Source: CAZWRK01 sp964635875
Lineage (GTDB): Bacteria > Pseudomonadota > Gammaproteobacteria > Burkholderiales > Aquaspirillaceae
Length of the DNA: 17,609 nt
Direction: 5' to 3'
Assembly: GCA_964635875.1 (NCBI GenBank)
Contig: CAZWRK010000089.1
Location: 1 to 17,609, forward strand
The notes beneath the pieces are model-generated. The model saw only the letters and a program-made list of their open reading frames with translations, made no database searches and was not told the DNA's origin. Positions 12,752 through 17,609 of the stretch are shown piece after piece (the stretch's first letter is position 1; every line of letters starts with the position of its first letter). A program made the translations under genes and the position numbers.

Positions 12752-14728
12752 TTAGAAGCGGTACTGCCCTTTCAGCCAGAATGTCCGCCCCGGTTCATTG
12801 ACTCGCAGCAACGATTCATAACCCGCCGGAAGTGCCATCCCGCTCGCACCGGCGCGGCTCAACGCTTCGGCATATTCTTTGTCAAAAACGTTGTCGATCC
12901 CCGCGACGATGCTTGATTGCTTATTCGGCTTCCAACCCGCATACAACGAAACGACGCCATAGCCCGCGCTTTCGGTGCTTTGGTCTTGGCCGATCACATT
13001 GCCACGGCCCGCATCGGTGCGGGTTTGGCGCATCGCGGCTTTAATCGAGGCTCCAGCTGACCAATTGTCGCGGTCGTAGTCCAGCGACAGGCGGGCATTT
13101 AGCGGCGGAGTTTGTGCGAGTGGGCGATTCTCGCTGTCGTTTTGGCCGTAGACGTAGGCGAGTTGGCCTGAGGCTTTCCAGTGCGGGGCAAAGCGCCATG
13201 CCAGATTCAGTTCGCCGCCGGTACGGGTCGCATCAATATTGAAGGCGCGACTTGGCGAGGCCTGAATCAAAATAAAGTCGCGTGCCATGTGGTGGAACAG
13301 CGCGGCGCTGCCTTCCCATTCGCCTTGTTTCCAGCCGAGGCCCAGATCAATTTGATCGTTTTTCTCGGGTTTGACATCAAAGGTTCGGCTGCGTTCCCAG
13401 TAATCCGGTGCGCGTTCGGTGTGTCCCCAACCGGCATACGCCTGCCATTGCGGGTTGATTTGATGTTCGGCACGCACAAAGCCGCTCCATAGCGAATCAC
13501 TGCGCGTTTGCCCCGATGTGCTCAGGCCGCTGCGTTGGTCGGTGGCTTCGGCTTGATCGTGACGCAGGCCAGTAATCAGGCGGGTTTGCGTGGTGAGCGG
13601 ATAGCGACCTTCAACAAACACCCCAAAATTCGATAGACGCATATCCGCTTTGCGGCTGAGGTTTTCATAGGCGGCGGTCGCCGCACCTTGGGCGCTGCGC
13701 AGGCTGTGCCAGTCGTTTTGGAAATCCACGCCCAGCGAAATGTCGCTGCTGCCGAGTTGTAGTTCTGCAGCGAGTTTGCCGCCTTCGACCTCGCGATCAG
13801 GATTGCTCACCGAACGGCCAGAAAGCATGCTCGGTGCGCGGCGCAGCGAGTAATTGTCCATCACATGATCGACATAGCTGCGGAAATAGTGCGCGGAAAT
13901 TTGCGTCAGCCACGGCGTGAGGTTGCGGCGCTCGGCTTTGATTTGCCATGCGTCGCGGTCGAATTTTGCGCCGTCCATCATCCGATCGGCGTATGCGCCC
14001 TCGCCACGGCTCCAGTCGTAGCTCAACTCAATCAGGCTATCGGCGTCGGGGGTGAAGCCGAGGGTGGCGGCGGCGCTGTGGCGTTGCGTGGCGGAGTGAA
14101 TGTCACGCCCTGCACCGTCTTGATAATCGCGGCTTTCGTTGCGCTGTCCCGAGACGCGCAGATACGCCAAGGGATTGCTGACGGTCAGCTCGGCGGCTTG
14201 GTCGTTGCGTCCGGCGCTGCCGACGGTGGCGCTGGCATAGCCCGAAACGCCGCGCGTTTGACCCGCAGTTTCGCGCTCAAAAAGCACGGTGCCCGCGACG
14301 CCTACCGGTCCATATTTCACACTTTGCGGGCCTTTAATCACGGTCAGGCTATCGAAGGTGTCGGGGTAGATATATGCGCTTGGCGGATCCATGCGCCCGC
14401 CGCAGCCGCCAAAAATGGTGGTGCCATCGGCGAGGATGTTCAGTCGCCCTGCACCCAGTCCGCGCAAAATAATTTCGCTACCTGAGCCGCCTTTTCGGGT
14501 CAGGCTTACACCGGCAATGCCCGCTAATGCACCCGAGCCATCGCTGGCCGGAATCGGCTGACGAATCGCTTTCGGGTCGCTGACGACCGTAAATGGGTTC
14601 GGTGTGCGGTGCGCATTGACGAGCACTTCTTCGAGTTGTACCGGTTCGGCCGCGATTGCGCTCAGTGCGTGCAGGGCGATTGGAAGGCTGGAGATGAGTA
14701 AAGAGAGTGGTTTGCGGCGTAGCGTCAT
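12752..14728 (-). CDS. oprC: TonB-dependent copper receptor, OprC/NosA-like
   Basis: This outer-membrane beta-barrel receptor of 658 residues has a signal peptide (about 1-27, ending SAIAA), a TonB-box region (EEVLVNAHR) and a plug domain (about 45-155) with LRGLGAGRLNILADGTTIF. It ends in a terminal Phe (QYRF), as outer-membrane proteins do. The plug contains GGCGGRMDPPSAY with Cys109 and Met113, the CxxxM motif. The barrel has His288 and Met290 in DHVMDNYSLR, the HxM motif. These four residue types correspond to the copper site described for Pseudomonas OprC, so copper binding and uptake are likely. Copper is needed by nitrous oxide reductase and haem-copper oxidases, although cytochrome bd itself lacks copper. 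A conspicuous palindrome precedes the gene. No Shine-Dalgarno sequence is obvious at the ATG. Confidence 0.9.
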   Translation of the reverse strand: MTLRRKPLSLLISSLPIALHALSAIAAEPVQLEEVLVNAHRTPNPFTVVSDPKAIRQPIPASDGSGALAGIAGVSLTRKGGSGSEIILRGLGAGRLNILADGTTIFGGCGGRMDPPSAYIYPDTFDSLTVIKGPQSVKYGPVGVAGTVLFERETAGQTRGVSGYASATVGSAGRNDQAAELTVSNPLAYLRVSGQRNESRDYQDGAGRDIHSATQRHSAAATLGFTPDADSLIELSYDWSRGEGAYADRMMDGAKFDRDAWQIKAERRNLTPWLTQISAHYFRSYVDHVMDNYSLRRAPSMLSGRSVSNPDREVEGGKLAAELQLGSSDISLGVDFQNDWHSLRSAQGAATAAYENLSRKADMRLSNFGVFVEGRYPLTTQTRLITGLRHDQAEATDQRSGLSTSGQTRSDSLWSGFVRAEHQINPQWQAYAGWGHTERAPDYWERSRTFDVKPEKNDQIDLGLGWKQGEWEGSAALFHHMARDFILIQASPSRAFNIDATRTGGELNLAWRFAPHWKASGQLAYVYGQNDSENRPLAQTPPLNARLSLDYDRDNWSAGASIKAAMRQTRTDAGRGNVIGQDQSTESAGYGVVSLYAGWKPNKQSSIVAGIDNVFDKEYAEALSRAGASGMALPAGYESLLRVNEPGRTFWLKGQYRF

Positions 14729-14752
14729 GGTGGCAGTTTTTCGATGTTTTTC

Positions 14753-14771
14753 CGGTTTGCAATGCTAACCG
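14753..14771. promoter_or_regulatory. 19-bp palindrome upstream of the copper receptor
   Basis: CGGTT-T-GCA-A-TGC-T-AACCG is an inverted repeat with one mismatched pair and a single central base, lying 24-43 bp before the receptor ATG. Size and place suit a dimeric repressor operator. It does not match the Fur, CueR or CopY consensus sequences I know, so the regulator is not named. Confidence 0.5.
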
Positions 14772-14847
14772 CATGGTGCAACGCATGAAATGTGGCACTT
14801 TGTCGCACTCAATGTAAAAAAAACCGGATTTTCTGCCATTTTTCCCC

Positions 14848-14875
14848 TTGTTGAGTTTCCTCGCTTCGCTATCCT
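14848..14875 (+). promoter_or_regulatory. Possible promoter of the TRAP permease genes
   Basis: TTGTTG, a 16-bp spacer and TATCCT form a weak sigma-70 match. The leader then holds a small hairpin, GCATC-N5-GATGC, at 14883-14897 before the AGGAG ribosome site. Confidence 0.35.
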
Positions 14876-14934
14876 AGAGAACGGCATCTAACCGATGCAC
14901 TACAACAAATAAAAGTCATGAGAGGAGATCCCCT

Positions 14935-15465
14935 TTGAACGCTTTGCTGTCCTTATCCCGTGTCATCGATGCGGTGAACGGGCGTTTAGGTCGTGCGATG
15001 TATTGGCTGGTGCTCGTCACCGTCATCATTAGCGCGCTGAACGCTGTCGTTCGCTACGCTTTTAATCTGAGTTCAAACGCTTTTTTGGAGATTCAATGGT
15101 ATTTCTTTGGGCTGATTTTTCTGTTTTCAGCCAGCTCGACGCTGCTCGACAATGCGCACGTTCGAATTGATTTAGTGTCGCAGCGGTTCTCGCCACGCAA
15201 TCAGGCGTGGATTGATGTCTTCGGTAGTGTGTTCATGCTGTTGCCGGTGTGCGCGATTATTGTCTATTACGCGTGGCCGATGGCGATGGAGTCGCTGGCG
15301 ATTCGTGAAATGTCGCCGGATGCGGGGGGCTTGCCGCGCTGGCCGATTAAATTGGTGGTGCCGTTGGCTTTTGCTTCTCTGTTTTTGCAAGGGGTGAGCG
15401 AGTGCATTAAAAAAATCGGCTTTATTGTCGGCCACCCTGCCTGTCAGCCGAAAGTGGAGGCGTAA
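14935..15465 (+). CDS. dctQ: TRAP transporter small permease subunit (DctQ type)
   Basis: This 176-residue inner-membrane protein has four hydrophobic helices (about 21-42, 55-72, 95-117, 138-158), the DctQ/YiaM topology. The conserved stretches LDNAHVRIDLVSQRFSPR and GGLPRWPIKLVVPLAFASL fit the family. It partners DctM in sodium-driven uptake of carboxylates or related acids; the substrate cannot be told. The start is TTG at 14935, chosen because AGGAG (14923-14927) lies seven bases upstream and no ATG or GTG fits. The stop codon is followed directly by the dctM ATG, so the pair is co-translated. No binding protein gene (dctP) flanks it in this window. Confidence 0.9.
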   Translation: MNALLSLSRVIDAVNGRLGRAMYWLVLVTVIISALNAVVRYAFNLSSNAFLEIQWYFFGLIFLFSASSTLLDNAHVRIDLVSQRFSPRNQAWIDVFGSVFMLLPVCAIIVYYAWPMAMESLAIREMSPDAGGLPRWPIKLVVPLAFASLFLQGVSECIKKIGFIVGHPACQPKVEA

Positions 15466-16962
15466 ATGAATCTAGAGATGATGGCGCCGATGATGTTTGT
15501 GGGGCTGCTGGTGATGCTGCTGATTGGCTATCCAGTGGCTTTCTCGCTGGCCGCAAACGGAATTTTATTTGCCTTTATTGGTATTCACTTTGGCATGCTG
15601 GAGCCGGTGCTGCTGCAGGCCTTGCCCGAGCGTATTTTCGGCATTATGGGGAATCAGACCTTGTTGGCGATTCCCTTTTTTACGTTTATGGGGATTGTGT
15701 TAGAGCGCTCCGGCATGGCGGAAGAGCTGCTGGATACGATCGGGCAGTTGTTTGGCCCGATTCGCGGTGGTGTGGCCTATGCGGTGGTATTTGTCGGCGC
15801 ATTATTGGCTGCTACAACCGGCGTGGTTTCGGCGTCGGTGATTGCGATGGGTCTGATTTCGATGCCGATTATGCTGCGTTATGGCTACTCGAAAGAGGTG
15901 ACATCGGGGGTGATTTGCGCATCAGGGACGCTGGCGCAAATTTTACCGCCTTCGCTAGTGCTGATTGTCTTAGCCGATGTGTTGGGCACGTCGGTCGGCG
16001 ATATGTATCGCGCCGCGATGATGCCCGGTTTGATTTTGACCGGCCTGTTAATGCTGTACGTTTTTATCGTGTCAGTTATCAAGCCTGAATCGGTTCCGGC
16101 TTTACCGCCCGAGGCACGTACCCGTCGCGGCATGGATTTGTTCTCACATGTGATGGTGTCACTGGTGCCGCCGCTGTTCCTGATTTTCATCGTGCTCGGC
16201 ACCCTGTTTGCGGGGATTGCCACACCGACTGAAGGGGGCGCAATGGGTGCGGTCGGGGCGATGATTTTGGCGATGATCAAGCGGCGCTTTGATATGAAGC
16301 TGCTGTGGCAGGCCATGCAACAAACGACCCGCTTGACCAGTTTTGTGATGTTTATTCTGGTGGGTTCAACGATCTTTGCCCTGACCTTCCGTGCGGTCGA
16401 CGGTGATCTATGGGTTGAGCATTTGATGACAGCGATTCCTGGCGGGATTTGGGGCTTCTTGCTGGTCGTGAATCTGTTGGTGTTTGTGCTGGGCTTCTTT
16501 ATCGATTTCTTTGAAATTGCTTTTATCTTGCTGCCGTTGCTCGCACCGGTCGCGGATAAGTTGGGAATCGATTTGGTTTGGTTTGGGATTCTGATCGCTT
16601 TGAATATGCAAACCTCGTTCCTCACGCCGCCGTTCGGTTTTGCGCTGTTCTACTTACGATCAGTGGCACCGAGTTCGGTGAGCACGATGGCGATTTACCG
16701 CGGGGTGATTCCGTTCATTATCGTTCAGCTCATTATGTTGGCGGTGGCGATGGTGTTCCCGCAAACGGTGACGTTCTTTATGGATGGCAATCATGCGCAA
16801 GCCTTCCACGATCCGAAGAAGAGCCAAATCTTTCAGGATCAAAGCGCCGAAGATACCCTGAAACTTCTCCAGCAAAATCAAGGTGAGAATGGTGGCGGGG
16901 ATAGCTGGGGCGGTGGCTCGTGGGATGACCCACCCGCACCTGCGGCACCTCCAGAAAAGTAA
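15466..16962 (+). CDS. dctM: TRAP transporter large permease subunit (DctM type) with extended C-terminus
   Basis: This is the transport channel subunit, 498 residues, with about twelve hydrophobic segments up to residue 437. The family start (MMAPMMFVGLLVMLLIGYPVAFSLAANG), GGVAYAVVFVGALLAATTGVVSASV, CASGTLAQILPPSLVLIVLAD and MQTSFLTPPFGFALFYLRSVAP are characteristic. Typical DctM proteins are about 425-440 residues. Here the last 62 or so form a soluble tail: a charged helix (DPKKSQIFQDQSAEDTLKLL) followed by a Gly/Trp/Asp/Pro-rich end (GGGDSWGGGSWDDPPAP). Its role is unknown. GGAGG (15456-15460) lies five bases before the ATG. A strong terminator follows, so dctQM seems to be a two-gene unit. 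Confidence 0.92.
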   Translation: MNLEMMAPMMFVGLLVMLLIGYPVAFSLAANGILFAFIGIHFGMLEPVLLQALPERIFGIMGNQTLLAIPFFTFMGIVLERSGMAEELLDTIGQLFGPIRGGVAYAVVFVGALLAATTGVVSASVIAMGLISMPIMLRYGYSKEVTSGVICASGTLAQILPPSLVLIVLADVLGTSVGDMYRAAMMPGLILTGLLMLYVFIVSVIKPESVPALPPEARTRRGMDLFSHVMVSLVPPLFLIFIVLGTLFAGIATPTEGGAMGAVGAMILAMIKRRFDMKLLWQAMQQTTRLTSFVMFILVGSTIFALTFRAVDGDLWVEHLMTAIPGGIWGFLLVVNLLVFVLGFFIDFFEIAFILLPLLAPVADKLGIDLVWFGILIALNMQTSFLTPPFGFALFYLRSVAPSSVSTMAIYRGVIPFIIVQLIMLAVAMVFPQTVTFFMDGNHAQAFHDPKKSQIFQDQSAEDTLKLLQQNQGENGGGDSWGGGSWDDPPAPAAPPEK

Positions 16963-16983
16963 TTTCTCTTGCTGTGTAGAAAC

Positions 16984-17018
16984 AAAAAGCCCTCAAAGTT
17001 CACTCTGAGGGCTTTTTT
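16984..17018. terminator. Bidirectional intrinsic terminator after dctM
   Basis: GCCCTCA (16989-16995) pairs with TGAGGGC (17006-17012) around a 10-base loop, followed by TTTTTT on the plus strand and preceded by AAAAA, which reads TTTTT on the minus strand. It can end both dctM and the converging gene from the right. Confidence 0.88.
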
Positions 17019-17024
17019 ATGAAG

Positions 17025-17041
17025 CCCCGCACAAGGCGGGG
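17025..17041. terminator. Second GC-rich hairpin between convergent genes
   Basis: CCCCGC and GCGGGG form a 6-bp stem with loop ACAAG. It lies 14 bp past the stop of the minus-strand gene and just before the main terminator in that direction. There is no T-tract next to it, so it probably adds to termination or stabilises the transcript end. Confidence 0.5.
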
Positions 17042-17055
17042 GTGAGTCTAGTTGA

Positions 17056-17609
17056 TTAGAAGCCTAACCCGCCGCTATCACTGCTGTCGAAAGAGGCGTC
17101 ATGGCCGCTGTCTGAGAACACGTCATGGAATGAGCCGCCATCATCATGCGAATCCGAACCGCCGCCAGAGTGGCCGGTGTCCATATCCTGATGGCTATCG
17201 TCAATCGCTGTCGCCCAATTCCCCGATTGCACGCTGCCTGCATCAATATCAAACTCATCGACTTGCGACGTCCACGAGCCTGCATCTTCGCCACCAGAGA
17301 GCGCTTCACCGCCAGTAAAGAAGTCATCTATGCCGGTGGTATCTACCGCATTATCCGCGCCACTCATATCGTTTTCGGCATTGTTGTGCTCTAACGATCC
17401 GCCCGGTGCATCTTGGTCGCCGTTGCCAAAGCCGTTGTTGCCGTGATCCTGAGCACCTGCATCCGCATGCTTGTTGTCCGAACCTGATGTGTCATCAGTG
17501 GCGTTTTCGGCGTTGTTGTGTTCGCCGGAATTGCCCGGGGCCGCTTGATCGCCATTGCCGTGACCGTTGTTGGCGTCACTGCCTTTGCCGGAAGCGTCCT
17601 TACCGTCAG
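17056..17609 (-). CDS. Acidic Gly/Asp/Asn/Ser-rich repeat protein, C-terminal part (continues past right edge)
   Basis: The minus-strand frame is open from the window edge to the stop at 17056, giving the last 183 or so residues of a longer protein. It is low-complexity: rich in Gly, Asp, Asn, Ser and His, with almost no Lys or Arg and no Cys. Two copies of a motif GNGDQ-x-APG-x-S-x-EHNNAEN are present, 44 residues apart. After the repeats come DDFFTGGEALSGGEDAGSWTS and a Ser/Asp/His-rich tail ending GGLGF. Such acidic Gly/Asn repeats are common in calcium-binding or surface and secreted proteins, but I do not recognise a defined family. An internal ATG at 17367 exists, but the repeat pattern continues upstream of it, so it is not the true start. 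Confidence 0.72.
   Translation of the reverse strand, partial: DGKDASGKGSDANNGHGNGDQAAPGNSGEHNNAENATDDTSGSDNKHADAGAQDHGNNGFGNGDQDAPGGSLEHNNAENDMSGADNAVDTTGIDDFFTGGEALSGGEDAGSWTSQVDEFDIDAGSVQSGNWATAIDDSHQDMDTGHSGGGSDSHDDGGSFHDVFSDSGHDASFDSSDSGGLGF
17371..17439 (-). repeat. Coding repeat copy 2, GNGDQxAPG-EHNNAEN motif
   Basis: The encoded 23 residues begin NNGFGNGDQDAPG and end EHNNAEN. They match copy 1 at most positions, with Gly-Ser-Leu in place of Asn-Ser-Gly in the middle. Confidence 0.8.
17503..17571 (-). repeat. Coding repeat copy 1, GNGDQxAPG-EHNNAEN motif
   Basis: The encoded 23 residues begin NNGHGNGDQAAPG and end EHNNAEN. The two copies are offset by 132 bp (44 codons), with a dissimilar spacer between them. 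More copies may lie beyond the edge. Confidence 0.8.

Noticed and set aside
13865..14485. Plus-strand open frame of 206 codons opposite the copper receptor
   Set aside because: It is an antisense shadow of the receptor gene. It has no ribosome site or recognisable domain, and the minus strand is clearly coding.
14793..14808. Possible sigma-54 site TGGCAC-N5-CGCA pointing at dctQ
   Set aside because: The GG to GC spacing is one base short and the -12 element lacks TTGC. It is not a valid sigma-54 promoter.
15885..16625. Minus-strand open frame of 246 codons opposite dctM
   Set aside because: It is Ile/Thr/Lys/Pro-rich shadow sequence opposite a transmembrane gene with strong family motifs.
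1..17609. CRISPR arrays, tRNA or rRNA genes, insertion sequences
   Set aside because: None was recognised on either strand; the only tandem-like repeats are the coding repeats at the right edge.

Overview
The window comes from a proteobacterium, most likely beta- or gammaproteobacterial. The QseB/QseC-type two-component pair, the long-Q-loop E. coli-type cytochrome bd oxidase with CydX and YbgE, a CydP-like small subunit, a RegB/RegA pair and an NsrR-type Rrf2 regulator all point that way. I cannot name the genus. The sequence is a draft scaffold: it contains one run of exactly 100 Ns inside a gene.

Layout. (1) 1-2986, minus strand: an arsenic operon arsR-arsC-arsD-arsA; arsA runs off the left edge just before its expected end. 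(2) 3135-5526, plus strand and divergent from arsR: a secreted PepSY-type protein followed by a QseBC-like response regulator and sensor kinase, closed by a strong terminator. (3) about 5640-7306, plus strand: a RegB/PrrB/RoxS redox kinase and its RegA-type regulator, which is interrupted by the N gap. (4) 10621-7309, minus strand: cydP-cydA-cydB-cydX-ybgE, a complete cytochrome bd operon; cydX (40 aa) is a short gene recovered here. (5) 10870-12180, plus strand and divergent from the cyd operon: a sigma-54 enhancer-binding regulator with a Cys-rich PAS domain. (6) 12270-12710: an NsrR-like Fe-S Rrf2 regulator. (7) 14728-12752, minus strand: an OprC/NosA-like TonB-dependent copper receptor with the CxxxM and HxM motifs. 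(8) 14935-16962, plus strand: TRAP transporter small and large permeases with no binding protein alongside. (9) 17609-17056, minus strand: the C-terminal end of an acidic Gly/Asp/Asn/Ser-rich repeat protein that continues past the right edge.

How the genes may work together. Regions 3 to 7 look like a respiration and redox island. A quinone/thiol-sensing RegBA system, a bd oxidase (a low-oxygen, NO-tolerant terminal oxidase), an NO-type Fe-S regulator and a copper uptake receptor are packed together. The most interesting signal is the cyd control region at 10622-10869. It carries a near-consensus sigma-54 -24/-12 promoter pointing at cydP, with a short leader and a well-spaced ribosome binding site. 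Two identical-architecture palindromes, TGCCA-N4-TGGCA, lie about 109 and 200 bp upstream of the predicted start, as enhancer sites would. The divergent gene encodes a GAFTGA-containing sigma-54 activator. Together these suggest a dedicated sigma-54 switch for cytochrome bd, with a sensor PAS domain carrying three cysteines and a histidine. This is inferred from sequence and has not been tested.
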